Of a stretch of DNA of 64,000 nt, positions 18,309 through 29,200 are shown piece by piece. The stretch covers positions 118,382 through 182,381 of the forward strand of contig JAIMAU010000004.1 in the NCBI GenBank assembly GCA_023511795.1, given 5' to 3'. The position numbers and the translations under genes were made by a program. Within the stretch, counting starts at the first letter, position 1. Each line of letters begins with the position of its first letter. This DNA is from Armatimonadota bacterium. GTDB lineage: Bacteria > Armatimonadota > UBA5829 > DTJY01. A model generated the notes under the pieces. That model did no database searches. It saw only the letters and a program-made list of their open reading frames with translations, and was not told the origin of the DNA.

Positions 18309-18338
18309 TTGACTCCACTTAAAGCGTTGCGTTAATCT
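18309..18338 (+). promoter_or_regulatory. Promoter giving a nearly leaderless GHMP-kinase transcript
   Basis: TTGACT (18309-18314), an 18-nt spacer and TAATCT (18333-18338). Transcription would begin around 18344-18347, at or next to the ATG at 18347. This agrees with the lack of any ribosome-binding site before the gene. Confidence 0.45.
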
Positions 18339-18346
18339 TTTTGGGT

Positions 18347-20230
18347 ATGGCTATGTCTATTGAAGATTTAAAGACATTTACAATATCCGCAAAACCTATG
18401 CCAGCGCTGGAAATTGTGCGCATGCTTGAGGCTGGAGGACCTGCAATTGACCGATATCTAGGCGAAGAAATTTACGCAAACTCACAGCCTGACTACATTG
18501 CAGCGCAAAGGAAGCGGCTGGCAGAAGTTGCAAAGTTTCATGCAGAGCGAGTTGGAAACCAACCTACTTTCCTAATCCGTGCGCCTGGACGACTAAATGC
18601 GTTCCTTGAGTATCTTGATATGTGTGCTGGAGACCACATGTCAACTACAATTGACGGTGATGTGCCTGCCTGTGTTTCACCAAGAGAAGATAACATACTA
18701 AACCTTGCAAACATTAATCCTCTTTTTCCTCCAGAAGAACTATCCATCTCGGCGGAGTTTAGACGCTTTGCAGATGAGCCGCTATGCCGACATGCAAGAA
18801 TGGCTGATAATTGGGACAACAGAACACTGGTAATTCCACACTTCGGCAGACCACAAGGCAAATGGACGAACTACGTCATTAGTCCCTACCTCCGAGTAAT
18901 GTGGGACTCACCTTCTTTGGAACTAAAAGGCGCTGACATATCCTTCGGGCGTGCAACCGCACCATTCCGCGCGGGAACAAGCTCATCATCGGCAGTCGTT
19001 GTACTCTCATTCCTAGCACTTTATCTCTCAAACCGTGACCGCTTGCCATCATGGGAAGTGCCAGAAATATGCAAAATGCTTGGCGAGGCAGAGTGGTATG
19101 TTGGCACACACGGCGGCGCAAACGACCAGACAACGATTTTACGGAATATGCCAAATTGCGTACTTTACAACCGGCACTCACGGACACCGCTCGAATCCAC
19201 TCCCCTGCCCTTCTTAAGGGGAGTCCACGTGGTGTTGGCAAACTCGCTGTGGGAGGTAAATAAGTCGCTAACAGGCAACCAAAGCTTTAATATGAGAAAA
19301 GGTTGGATGGAGCTAGGCGATGAATTAATGAAGCTGATTATAGCCGAGGTAAAGGACGCACGCAACCAGGGCAAAGCTCATGGTTCAGGCTGGCTGTCCA
19401 ACCTAATTAAAAAGCGCTTTGGCTTCGAGGTTGAGAATGAACTTCATCTTTTGGAAACACATTCTGAATATTGGGATAAAATCGAGGCAAATTATCACAA
19501 ATTCGGCAGCCTAGATGAAAACATCTTGGGCATCCCCAATGCAGCTATCGAGGAGCTAATTCTCCTTCTACCAGTAAAAATCACCCCTGATGAGGCAGCA
19601 CGTATCCTTGGAAAGGATAGAGAAACTATTGAACAACTTTATACGAAGCCCAAAAGGTCCATTGGTGGGTATCACACGCGCACAACGGCAAGGTTTTTTT
19701 ATAAGGAAAATATAATTGGCAGAAAATTGGAGAAAATATTCCTCGAAGCTGAGAATCGGTTGAAACGAGGTGAGCTCACTGCAGATTCGCCTGAATACGA
19801 CCGATACCGCGTGATGGTGGGCGAGCTCGTGGAGCAACTTCAGCATATCCTTGCATTTGATTTCCGAGTTTCGAACTCCCAACTCGACCGACTGATAAAC
19901 GTTGCAAGGCGCGGGCCTGGATACCTTGGAAGCAAACTCACAGGCGCAGGCAAAGGCGGATGCGTTTCAATTCTCGTGCGTGAGAACCAATCCCAGGCAA
20001 TGTGCGAATACCTTGATGTAGAGTACTACGGCAAACGCGAGAACTTTGAGGAATATCGCCAGATTCTTCAAGATGTCCTCCGATACTACGAGCCGGACTC
20101 ATTCGAACGCGCATCGGCCATCGAGCAATTGGAAAACCTAGAGAACGCCCTAGCATCCATAAAAGACCAGCGCCGTGTCGTCACCTTTAGCCGTGGAGCA
20201 TGTGTGGTAGATTTGGAGGCACTGGGATAG
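18347..20230 (+). CDS. Long galactokinase-like GHMP kinase
   Basis: A 627-residue sugar-kinase-like protein, well over the roughly 390 of a usual galactokinase. It has all three GHMP motifs: the substrate loop IRAPGRLNAFLEYLD, the phosphate-binding loop RAGTSSSSAVVV (variant of the usual GLGSSAS core), and the C-terminal LTGAGKGGCVSILV. Extra length is an N-terminal extension of about 75 residues and a middle insertion of roughly 200 residues (about 320-520) between motifs two and three. It probably phosphorylates a monosaccharide at C1, but the substrate is not known. Possible starts are TTG 18341, ATG 18347 and ATG 18353; none has a ribosome site, and 18347 fits the promoter best. Convergent with the heparinase gene. 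Confidence 0.8.
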   Translation: MAMSIEDLKTFTISAKPMPALEIVRMLEAGGPAIDRYLGEEIYANSQPDYIAAQRKRLAEVAKFHAERVGNQPTFLIRAPGRLNAFLEYLDMCAGDHMSTTIDGDVPACVSPREDNILNLANINPLFPPEELSISAEFRRFADEPLCRHARMADNWDNRTLVIPHFGRPQGKWTNYVISPYLRVMWDSPSLELKGADISFGRATAPFRAGTSSSSAVVVLSFLALYLSNRDRLPSWEVPEICKMLGEAEWYVGTHGGANDQTTILRNMPNCVLYNRHSRTPLESTPLPFLRGVHVVLANSLWEVNKSLTGNQSFNMRKGWMELGDELMKLIIAEVKDARNQGKAHGSGWLSNLIKKRFGFEVENELHLLETHSEYWDKIEANYHKFGSLDENILGIPNAAIEELILLLPVKITPDEAARILGKDRETIEQLYTKPKRSIGGYHTRTTARFFYKENIIGRKLEKIFLEAENRLKRGELTADSPEYDRYRVMVGELVEQLQHILAFDFRVSNSQLDRLINVARRGPGYLGSKLTGAGKGGCVSILVRENQSQAMCEYLDVEYYGKRENFEEYRQILQDVLRYYEPDSFERASAIEQLENLENALASIKDQRRVVTFSRGACVVDLEALG

Positions 20231-20288
20231 CAAACTAAAAACGAAGACCTGAAGCAAAATGCCGCTTAACTAACATGTTTTTTTTTGC

Positions 20289-23200
20289 TCATTGGTAAAG
20301 CTTTGAACCATCTGGCAGTTCAGCCCTCACCGGGGTGTTGGAATCAACACACCAGCCATTCGTGTTGCGTCCAATAAAACATAGCGCCGGTATTTCATAT
20401 TCCTGACCTGGGGCAACATCATAAAAATAAGCTGTTATTCTTCCATCGCCGTTCTTATCCATAAACCCCGACTTGAGACTGGCCGCATCCTTGAGAATTA
20501 CCTTTCCACCTTCAACGTCCGCAACGCGAGGCCATGAAGAGAAATCCTCATTAACAAGCCAAGAATCCTTATAGCACCCCGAAGCCGAAAAGTATAAGAG
20601 ATTCCTCGTTGTAAAAAATCCGCCTTTCTCATCAAACGAATCTATCACAACTTTGCCAGTCCGAGGACTATACTCGCCAAACCCAAGTATCAACTTTTTA
20701 GCTTTCCTATGTGCGTACTCAATGTTATAATTCGAGCGTCCAAAAAGGATTGTTTTACCAATAAGACTGTTAGCCTCCAAAGCAGCCTCAATAGTAATCT
20801 CGTTCTTTATAAAATCAACCGACAAGACACGACCCCTCTGCGACGGACCGGTTTCAACGGAGAGCAAACCTTGACGAATTTTGCCGCCGCCTGCTATAAA
20901 AATTGACTTTAGCTTATGCTGAGCATCCATTCTAAGCACAACACATGAACCGCTAACTAAAAGCCCACCAACCTTGACTTCTTTTAAAGGATCCTCCGCA
21001 AGGTAAACATAATCAACACCATGCTCGCTTTTTACTCTTATGACGTCGCCTCCTTCAGTATTAATCCGGCGCACTTCAAGCGGTTTGGGGAGCTTTTGTT
21101 GTGCTTTGAATGGCTGAAGCACACAAATAAAGCGACTATGAAGGCACTCATTACCTGAGTTCCGAATAAGAACATATTTGAGCGACTCCGGACTACCTGG
21201 TCGTTTTGGAGGATTGCCATCAGCCACAACGACTTCAGCAACGTTTTGCAACGGAAAAATAGCCCGAATACCAACTTCATTATCAGCCCACGTCGCCGAC
21301 CATGTACGCGATGGGACTCCTCGCTGGACATTATATAGGTAGGAATAGCCGCTGCCTTTATAAGAATGGTAGGACCTGGTTTTCTCTGGCCCTTCCAATT
21401 CCAAATCGTCATAAAGAAATCCATAAGGTACATTTTCTCCTGCAAGTGTACCCTTAACTTGTGGAACGGAAAGCTCTATGCCTTCAGTTGCCATTGAGTA
21501 TGTAAAGCCATGAATGCTGTAATCATGCAACTTTCCTCCCTTGACGATAAAGAAATCAACGAAATATGGATTTTCATCTTCATTCCCAATTAAAAGTGTT
21601 ACGCGGCGGTATTCGTCCAAATGCGGGTAAGCATCAGGTGCAGAAATATCGCTCATGCGAATTTCGGGCGTAACAGCAAATTTGTTTAAAATCCCTTTCT
21701 TTTGAGTTGCTTGGCGGGATGCGTCAACAGTCACAGTGTAGTGGCTGAGGGTATTTCGCTCCCAAGCAGGTGGGTCCTTTGATTCTGCGGCGAATTGTGG
21801 ATAGCCAAAGTCTGGAATTAGCTTTTTCCCATAGCCGTAAACTTCCATAAACAGTCTGTCAAAATGAGCGTGACCGGCGCATGCAGGACCGTAATATATT
21901 GCCGCACCCACACCCTCTTTTTTCTTGCCCGCCTCTAATATTGCAAGGCCATATCCGCCTAGATTCCGACTGCCAGAATGCCTCTCTCCTGCTTTCTCAG
22001 CAATTTTTCTTAGCTCGTTCTCTTCCAAAGGAGGATATCGCAGGTCAAAGTAGCTCCCGAATGACTTTTCTCCGAAAACTCCTCTTTCCAGAAGACTTCG
22101 AGCGAACTCTGGACTGCCAAAAAGCTGTAATCCTTTCCTAGCTATTTGTGTAGGCATCTCGATAGCGCCAGAACTGACGTTGCCCGAATCACCAATTGCC
22201 GGCGTAAACATACTAAGTACCTTGAGTTCGTTGTAGGCGGCAAACATACGCTTGAGTTTGGAATGGGAATAGATATTCACACCAAGCCTATCCAAATACT
22301 CCGCCACCCAATGCAAATTACTGCACCAACCTAGACAGTAACCTGGGGCTGATTCGAATGCTATCCCTTCACGAAGTATGAAATTATCCAGCGCATAGCT
22401 GTACCCTTCGTGAGCCAAACGACCGTCATTGTTGTTCATGATGTAATCAGCCACACGCTGTTTTAGTTTTTCATCCTGAAGTACAAGTGCTAGAATAAGG
22501 AGGGTGCGCTGGTGCATTCCATAATTACCCTGAATCTTACCAGCAAATACAGCTTGGACTGCCTCTCTGAGTAGGTTTCTTTCGATATTCTGACGAATTT
22601 TAGCGTTGGTTTTTCCGATTAGTGGGGAATCGGAATCGTTAACAACAAATTGCCCTTCAGCAGCAAGGATATCGAAAACATTGTCATAGGCTATAGCTAG
22701 CTGCGACACAACCCCAGTCTCCCATATGCTATTAAGAATTTTTCCTTGGTATTTAGGGTTAAACTCCGTAGCATACCTGGACTGCTTGTTATGGTCCATA
22801 GAAGGGTAGAGTTCAGCAATCCTGTCAAGCATTAAGATTGCTTTGCGAGCATACTTTGCATCGCCAGTTATTTGATAAGCAAAACTAAGGTTCTGAACCG
22901 CGGGAATTATATATTTATACCAGAGCCAATGGCAGTAATAGCCTACAAACCAATGTTTATATTTATCGCCTGGTTTTCGCCAGCCCCAACCATCATCCGG
23001 GTAATCTCCGGTAAGCAAATTCCTATCTTTTGTTTTGTAATAAGCCCAAAAATCATTTGATGGATACTCCTCACCACCGACAGGACAAACAAGCTTCCAA
23101 GGTTTGTTAAATGGATCCATTTTCCAAGAGTAGTTGCCAAATTTGAAATACTCTTTTCCATGGACAGGGCATCCTTCAAAAGAAGAGTTGAAAGCACGTG

Positions 23201-23483
23201 GAATATCGGAAGGTGGAATCATCTCCCAAACATAGCGGTCTGACAATGCAACCCATTCGTCAGCTGCCTTTAAAATTTGGCTTGCAATTTCCCTAGCTTT
23301 TTGGTATTTCGCTATGTTTTCACGAATTTGTCGAATTTCTGCTTCCGAGGTTAGCGACCGACTAGTCTTACCTGGAATATCTGATTCTGCGCATAATTTA
23401 TCAACCATGTCTAAGAGCCCAGCGATTACTAGCAATAATATTAGTAAAGCCTTACTTTTCTGACCCCATTGCCTCGTTTGCAT
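20289..23483 (-). CDS. Secreted heparinase II/III-like polysaccharide lyase
   Basis: A 1064-residue exported protein with a signal peptide (KSKALLILLLVIAGLL after a basic start). The N-terminal two-fifths is an alpha/alpha toroid like those of alginate and heparin lyases. The heparinase II/III beta domain follows, including GPACAGHAHFDRLFMEVYGYG, where the histidine-rich block is typical of the family. A long beta-rich tail completes it. It likely cleaves uronic-acid-containing polysaccharide by beta-elimination in the periplasm or outside. ATG 23483 is chosen because it begins a clean signal peptide; TTG 23516 is also open. The start overlaps the upstream C39-like gene by 32 bases, implying one transcript. 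Confidence 0.82.
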   Translation of the reverse strand: MQTRQWGQKSKALLILLLVIAGLLDMVDKLCAESDIPGKTSRSLTSEAEIRQIRENIAKYQKAREIASQILKAADEWVALSDRYVWEMIPPSDIPRAFNSSFEGCPVHGKEYFKFGNYSWKMDPFNKPWKLVCPVGGEEYPSNDFWAYYKTKDRNLLTGDYPDDGWGWRKPGDKYKHWFVGYYCHWLWYKYIIPAVQNLSFAYQITGDAKYARKAILMLDRIAELYPSMDHNKQSRYATEFNPKYQGKILNSIWETGVVSQLAIAYDNVFDILAAEGQFVVNDSDSPLIGKTNAKIRQNIERNLLREAVQAVFAGKIQGNYGMHQRTLLILALVLQDEKLKQRVADYIMNNNDGRLAHEGYSYALDNFILREGIAFESAPGYCLGWCSNLHWVAEYLDRLGVNIYSHSKLKRMFAAYNELKVLSMFTPAIGDSGNVSSGAIEMPTQIARKGLQLFGSPEFARSLLERGVFGEKSFGSYFDLRYPPLEENELRKIAEKAGERHSGSRNLGGYGLAILEAGKKKEGVGAAIYYGPACAGHAHFDRLFMEVYGYGKKLIPDFGYPQFAAESKDPPAWERNTLSHYTVTVDASRQATQKKGILNKFAVTPEIRMSDISAPDAYPHLDEYRRVTLLIGNEDENPYFVDFFIVKGGKLHDYSIHGFTYSMATEGIELSVPQVKGTLAGENVPYGFLYDDLELEGPEKTRSYHSYKGSGYSYLYNVQRGVPSRTWSATWADNEVGIRAIFPLQNVAEVVVADGNPPKRPGSPESLKYVLIRNSGNECLHSRFICVLQPFKAQQKLPKPLEVRRINTEGGDVIRVKSEHGVDYVYLAEDPLKEVKVGGLLVSGSCVVLRMDAQHKLKSIFIAGGGKIRQGLLSVETGPSQRGRVLSVDFIKNEITIEAALEANSLIGKTILFGRSNYNIEYAHRKAKKLILGFGEYSPRTGKVVIDSFDEKGGFFTTRNLLYFSASGCYKDSWLVNEDFSSWPRVADVEGGKVILKDAASLKSGFMDKNGDGRITAYFYDVAPGQEYEIPALCFIGRNTNGWCVDSNTPVRAELPDGSKLYQ

Positions 23484-24573
23484 CGAAACTAGATATTGCC
23501 CTTTCAAGATTTGCAATCGCCTCTTTCTCCTTTTCGAGTGCCGCCCTCAACACCTCAATTTGTCTTGCACGCATCTCTGCAGTCCATCTCACCTCGGATT
23601 CATCTTTAGAAGGATAAGGTACAGCTTCCCGTCCATCTTTAAGGAGCTTAACCTCTTCATCATATATATTGGCAGCTTCGCTGAGGTGTTTTGCTACATC
23701 ACCCTTCAGTAGTTTGGCGGCCCACCTAAGATACACCACACCAGCAGTCCGAGCATCCACCAAACAGCTATAGAGCCATGCGTTGATGTGTTGAAGGGTC
23801 TCAAGTTGCCTACCTGTAGTCTGTGAAAGTTCGGAGGACTGAAGCGCATCCGCCCAAGCATCAAATGCTTTCAACCCGGACTCAAACCTTGAATCTGATG
23901 GTCTTTTCTCGCCTTTGGCAAATTGAACAGCCAATTTGATTGAGCGCTTGAGCAATTCATCGGTATTTGGAGGCTCGCTTTTTTGACCAAGAATTAGCAT
24001 AGTCGGTGGAAGTTTCGTCGTCTTGGAGTAATCCGCTCCTTTGTCATGGTAGGTGCGGCAAACCCAAATATCGCCACCCCTAGAGTATCCTACAATCAGC
24101 CCCCAATCCAAATAGTTAGCCAATTGCATAGCAACCACAGGGACGCCTCTATCAATACTGTCTATTACCAACTGCTGTGCAGTCTGCATCCCTGAACCTA
24201 TCCATTCATATGAATAACCAACAGCTTGTAAAGCAGCTTTTGTATGGTCTGGCACGACCGTTGGATCAGCAGATAAGACAGACCAATCTTTTCGGAACCT
24301 GGTTGCGAATGCAACCCCAGAAATGCCCATTAGGTACTCATAAGTCACTTGCTCTCCCAACTGGCATAGGCAAGTACTTAGTGCACCAAAAAAGGTGCAG
24401 TCTCTCCCTTTTCCAAAGTGAAGTTCGGGGATACCATCTATTACCATTCCACTCGTTGCCAACTCTGCAGAAGCATTGCTTGTACTTTCTTCTGGCGCTT
24501 CTAGAGCTGCTGCTGAGGAAATGATTGCGCAAAGAACTAGAGGTAGCACTGCCACTATTAAAATTATGCGCAT
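23452..24573 (-). CDS. Secreted C39/BtrH-like papain-fold protein
   Basis: A 373-residue protein with a signal peptide (MRIILIVAVLPLVLCAIISS). The middle resembles the C39/BtrH N-terminal papain-like fold, with the cysteine-containing motif GRDCTFFGALS (Cys59). The strand that normally carries the catalytic histidine reads LDWGLIVGYS, with no histidine at the expected place. The C-terminal part (about 190-373) is helical and charged. It may therefore bind rather than cleave peptides. The start at 24573 has GAGG six bases upstream; a longer frame to 24633 would not give a signal peptide at the N-terminus. Co-transcribed with the heparinase gene. Confidence 0.65.
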   Translation of the reverse strand: MRIILIVAVLPLVLCAIISSAAALEAPEESTSNASAELATSGMVIDGIPELHFGKGRDCTFFGALSTCLCQLGEQVTYEYLMGISGVAFATRFRKDWSVLSADPTVVPDHTKAALQAVGYSYEWIGSGMQTAQQLVIDSIDRGVPVVAMQLANYLDWGLIVGYSRGGDIWVCRTYHDKGADYSKTTKLPPTMLILGQKSEPPNTDELLKRSIKLAVQFAKGEKRPSDSRFESGLKAFDAWADALQSSELSQTTGRQLETLQHINAWLYSCLVDARTAGVVYLRWAAKLLKGDVAKHLSEAANIYDEEVKLLKDGREAVPYPSKDESEVRWTAEMRARQIEVLRAALEKEKEAIANLERAISSFDANEAMGSEK

Positions 24574-24611
24574 CCCTGCCCTCACTAAATAATTTTCGCT
24601 GTAACAAGAGT

Positions 24612-24640
24612 AGATTACACCCTTGGAAAGCAAGTGTCAA
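24612..24640 (-). promoter_or_regulatory. Promoter of the C39-like/heparinase operon
   Basis: Read on the minus strand: TTGACA (24640-24635), a 17-nt spacer and TAATCT (24617-24612). It points to the gene starting at 24573. The -35 box lies nine bases from the -35 box of the divergent promoter at 24650. Confidence 0.5.
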
Positions 24641-24649
24641 CGGAACATA

Positions 24650-24678
24650 TTGACTTTTTTATCAGTGAGTAATACTAT
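24650..24678 (+). promoter_or_regulatory. Promoter of the TrpB2 gene
   Basis: TTGACT (24650-24655), a 17-nt spacer and TACTAT (24673-24678), about 100 nt before the ATG at 24782. It is divergent from the promoter at 24612-24640. Confidence 0.45.
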
Positions 24679-24781
24679 TGTTGAGGTTTCCTTTCGAATT
24701 GTCCTAATAAAGGCGAGCAAGACAGTTCTAGTTTTAGAATCAAGGGGCAACAAAAAGAAAACAAATTTAAGGAGCAAAAAT

Positions 24782-26083
24782 ATGGATGAAAGGCAATTTT
24801 TATTAAATCCCAAGGATCTACCAAGACAGTGGTATAACATCCAAGCTGACCTCGACGAACCAGCACCACCACCTCTCCACCCAGGAACAAAACAGCCTGC
24901 CGGCCCGCAGGACCTGGCGCCAATCTTTCCGATGTCGCTAATTGAACAAGAAGTCAGCCAGCAGCGATGGGTAGACATCCCTGAGGAAATTCTTGACGTC
25001 TTGAGCATATGGCGACCCACCCCACTAATCAGAGCAACCCGATGGGAAAAGGCACTCGGCACCCCTGCCAAGATTTTTTACAAATGGGAAGGAGTTAGCC
25101 CAGTCGGAAGTCACAAACCCAACACTGCGGTGGCTCAGGCATATTTTAACAAGAAAGAAGGCACAAAGAGAATCGCCACTGAAACAGGCGCTGGCCAATG
25201 GGGAAGTGCCCTTTCGATGGCATGCTGCTTTTTTGGCCTTGAATGCACCGTCTATATGGTTAAAGTAAGCTTCGAACAAAAGCCCTACCGAAAGTCTTTA
25301 ATGCAAATGTACGGTGCAAAAATATATCCAAGTCCAAGCACACAAACCCAGTTTGGTAGGAAAATCCTCGAACAAGACCCTAACTGCACAGGTAGCCTTG
25401 GAATAGCGATTAGTGAAGCCCTCGAGGACACCGTCACAAACGAGGGCGTGAAATATTCCCTAGGCAGTGTTCTAAACCACGTGCTTATGCACCAAACAGT
25501 GATTGGTCTCGAAGCAAAGAAACAAATGGAGATGGCTGGGTGCAATCCAGACGTTATCATTGGTTGCGTTGGTGGCGGAAGCAACTTTGCGGGCCTTGCA
25601 TTCCCATTCATGCCCGATAAATTCAACGGCAAAAACATTAAGTTTCTTGCAATCGAGCCTACAGCATGCCCAACACTCACCACAGGCCAGTACATGTACG
25701 ACTTCGGTGATACAGCAAAAATGACTCCACTTCTAATGATGCACACGCTTGGCAGCGATTTCATCCCACCAAGCATTCATGCTGGCGGATTGCGCTACCA
25801 TGGAATGGCTCCCCTTGTGAGCTTCCTGGTTAAAAAAGGCCATATCGAACCAAGAGCCTATCCACAGCTATCCGTGTTTGAGGCTGCTGCAGGATTCGCT
25901 CGAAGCGAGGGAATCATACCAGCCCCTGAAAGTGCACATGCTATCAAAGCTGCTCTCGACGAAGCAATAAGCGCCAAGCAAGAAGGTAAGGAAAAAGTAA
26001 TCCTATTCAATCTAAGCGGCCATGGTCTCCTAGATCTTGGTGCATACGATCAATTCTTTGCAGGCAAGCTTCAAAACGTGTAA
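24782..26083 (+). CDS. trpB: TrpB2-type tryptophan synthase beta chain
   Basis: A 433-residue PLP enzyme of the TrpB2 subgroup, which condenses indole with serine (or phosphoserine) to tryptophan without needing TrpA. The PLP lysine is K112 in [11 protein letters not shown], the phosphate loop is [13 protein letters not shown], and the long N-terminal region with EIPEEI-like spacing is typical of TrpB2. No trpA lies nearby, so indole salvage is likely. AAGGAG (24769-24774) marks the ATG at 24782; the open frame further upstream is not used. A strong terminator follows. Confidence 0.9.
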   Translation: MDERQFLLNPKDLPRQWYNIQADLDEPAPPPLHPGTKQPAGPQDLAPIFPMSLIEQEVSQQRWVDIPEEILDVLSIWRPTPLIRATRWEKALGTPAKIFYKWEGVSPVGSHKPNTAVAQAYFNKKEGTKRIATETGAGQWGSALSMACCFFGLECTVYMVKVSFEQKPYRKSLMQMYGAKIYPSPSTQTQFGRKILEQDPNCTGSLGIAISEALEDTVTNEGVKYSLGSVLNHVLMHQTVIGLEAKKQMEMAGCNPDVIIGCVGGGSNFAGLAFPFMPDKFNGKNIKFLAIEPTACPTLTTGQYMYDFGDTAKMTPLLMMHTLGSDFIPPSIHAGGLRYHGMAPLVSFLVKKGHIEPRAYPQLSVFEAAAGFARSEGIIPAPESAHAIKAALDEAISAKQEGKEKVILFNLSGHGLLDLGAYDQFFAGKLQNV

Positions 26084-26104
26084 ACCATGCTAAATCTAGC
26101 TTAG

Positions 26105-26140
26105 AAAAACGCCGGCTTCATTTCCATAGCCGGCGTTTTT
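26105..26140 (+). terminator. Intrinsic terminator after trpB
   Basis: AAAAACGCCGGC and GCCGGCGTTTTT form a 12-bp perfect stem around a 12-nt loop, starting 21 nt after the stop codon. The G/C-rich core and T-run fit Rho-independent termination; the A-run makes it usable in both directions. Confidence 0.9.
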
Positions 26141-26160
26141 ATTTAAAGCCCTTGGATAGT

Positions 26161-26190
26161 TTGACACTCTAACCCGTGCAATTTTATAAT
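26161..26190 (+). promoter_or_regulatory. Consensus sigma70-type promoter
   Basis: TTGACA (26161-26166), an 18-nt spacer and TATAAT (26185-26190), both hexamers perfect. It drives the secreted protein gene at 26224 through a short leader with AAGGAG. Confidence 0.8.
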
Positions 26191-26223
26191 CTCATAGCCC
26201 ATAATGGTTAAGGAGTTGGTAAT

Positions 26224-29200
26224 ATGAAAACCATTTACCCCATATTAATTGCAATCCTGCTTACAATGCCAGCGCAGATATGCGCAAGCGGCGCTATTGT
26301 TGTCTATGATTTTGCAAAGCACTTTGAAGATGCAAAAATATCCAATGCTTTATCTGCAGGCACAGGAGCAAAGGCATTTACTTCAGGCAAAGTAAGGAAG
26401 TATTCAATAGCCCTTCATCCTACCTCGGGGGAAGCGACAGCCACTTATAACATTACATTACCGGTGATTGGAAAAGGCGAGCGCCTAGTAATTATATTCA
26501 GCGCCGGAATGGCAGATGGCTTCGTAACTAATGACCCAGACCATCCCTCGGACGGTGTAAAGTTCATACTCCGCATCGACGGCCGTGAAGTTTTCACTAG
26601 AGACCTAGCCACAACAGGTTGGTCTTACGGAGCAGCTGACCTGACAGAAAAAGCTGGCAAGAAAGTTAACATCGTCTTCGTCACAGATGCAAAATCAAAC
26701 TCCAACTATGACTGGGCAGCATGGGGAGAACCGCAAATCTTGCGCCTAAGAGCAAACCAGTTAGGCAAAAATGGCCTTTCTACCGCATGTGCAGGCATTG
26801 TCACTGCCAAAGCATCTCAGGAGGGAGTTTCACTGGAGCTAACACCTATCTCCAAATCTGGTTCGCCCAGCGGTAAGGGTATAAAAATTCCATTAACGCC
26901 AAAAAGCCTAACCGCCGTTGAATTTGACCTATGTTCCTCGAGGCCCTCAGCAGTGCAAGTAAAAACCGTTGGCGGGAAAGCAGAACAAATTGGAATCTTC
27001 GCTTTTGAACCCCAACTCCAAATACTATCTTTTGGTCCCCCAAATGCTCTTATCTTCGGCGATAAGCCACTGGAAATGCGATGTGTGGTGAAAAACGCTG
27101 GTAAAGGACTGTTGGGCCAAAGTGCCAGCGTCAAAGCTCAACTAACAATAAGAAGTATTTCCGCCTCAGCAAGCGCAAAGACTAAAGGCATTTCAAAAGC
27201 TTACGCAGTTCAATCCATCGGCCCCCTTTATCCTGGAGAACAAAAAACCATCATTTGGCGTAACATAAGCGTACCCAAGGCGGACATTATCGCAGCTACA
27301 GTCAAAATACTTGAGAATGGTAATCCTATAGCAGATAAGACAATCGAACGAGCTATTTCAGTTCGCCCTACCATCTCAATCCCTGAACCAAAGAAAGCCG
27401 AGAGCAAAAAATTGCAAGACGGAACAATAGTACTCCAAAACCCATTCGTCCGCATGACTTTTGTAAAGAATAATGCTGGGTACACGGGATGGATGCTTAG
27501 CATTCCTCGGGAAAAAGGATGGTCTCAGGTGGCATCTGGCGCACCATTAGGCTTTGTGCATTTGCCAGATGTGCCGTCGTCAAATGGCGTAGCACTATAT
27601 CCAAAGAATGCGCAAATCGAGATGCAAAATGGCAAGCCAGCTGTGATATTCACAACGACTCAGAATCTAGGTACATCCCCTTGCAAGTTCCGATGGAGTT
27701 TCACACTTGATACCCTCAAACCGATTATAAACGCCTCGCATTCCATGACAGCAGAAAAAAACATTGATATTGTATGCTTCTTTGGGCCAACGGTTTATGT
27801 CGGGGATGGCGGTTTCGGTAGCAAGAAAAGCGACGGGTTATTCCCTGGCCTAGAGTATCTTCTCACCGAAGCCTCATCAGGTACAGAAAATGTAAGTCCA
27901 CCGGCAAATCTGCGTATAGTTCCACACCCTAATAAAATTACGATTCCCTTTATGGCAATACGATATGGTAGCGTACTTGTAAGCCTCGAGTGGGATCCTT
28001 TACAAAAATGGGACGGCGCTTCAAATCGCCCAGCAGCTGTGTTTGCCTCACCAAACTTTATAGATGGGCAAGAAAACCATAAAATTGGCCTTTTCGTTCC
28101 ATCTGTTCCAGAATGGACCCAAGAAAACAAACTCACTGCTGATAAACCTTATAAACTAACCGCGGGAAATTCACTTACATTAAGCGCAGACATTATCGTG
28201 CGAACCAACAGCACTTCAATTATAGACGCAGTGGATGAGTGGATTAGCAGGCACGGCATTCCATCCATTACTCCAATAGAAAAGAAGCCCAGCGACGTTA
28301 TGCTGCTTTGCGATAAGGCTTTTCTAGAAACTATCTGGGACCCCGAGGCAAAGGGGTGGAAGCACACTAATACAAGCCCACCTTCGTTTGATGCTCGAAT
28401 TGCCAACTACCTGCTTCGAAAAACCATGTACGTTATGGACCCTCAAAGGAAAAAAGCCTACTCAGACGTAGTCCAAGCTGCAATTGAAAAAGCAGGCAGG
28501 GAGAATATGGATTTGGAAGTAGCCCTGCTAGCAGGTGAGGTTGATTCTGCCCTCAAAAGAATGGCTGAGCGTGCAAACTTTCTGATGTCAAAGCAACGGC
28601 ACGATGGATCTTGGCCATTCGAACCGGATGAAAAGCATAGTGTTTTGGGTAAGGCTGGCGACACCTCATCTGGGTATTCAGCCGCTAATGCAGTCCAACT
28701 TCTCGAGTATGCGCTTATTACATGCGATACCAAAGCTACGGAGGCCGGACTTAAGGCTATTAAATACCTAGATACACAGAAGCGGCCAGAGGGAGCTCAG
28801 ACCTGGGAACTTCAGCTTCATGTGCCCGACATTTTAGCAGCGGCGCACCTTGTGCGAGCATATACCATGGCATATCAAATAACAAATGATAAAAAGCATT
28901 TGGAAAGAGCAGTCTACTGGGCCAAAACTGGCCTCCCGTTTGTTTACCTGTGGAATGCACCTGACAGACCTATTATGCGCTATGGCACCATTCCAGTTTT
29001 CGGAGCCACATGGTTTGATGGAATGCCATGGTTTGGCAACTGCGTCCAATGGTGTGGCATGGTTTACGCTTATTCACTTGCACGGCTGTCAGACTTTGAC
29101 CAGACGCTACCTTGGCAAGAGATTGCAAAGGGTATATTCTTCTGCGGAGCCCAACAACAGGAGTACGCAACCCAAAAGTATCCCAACGAAGCTGGCATGT

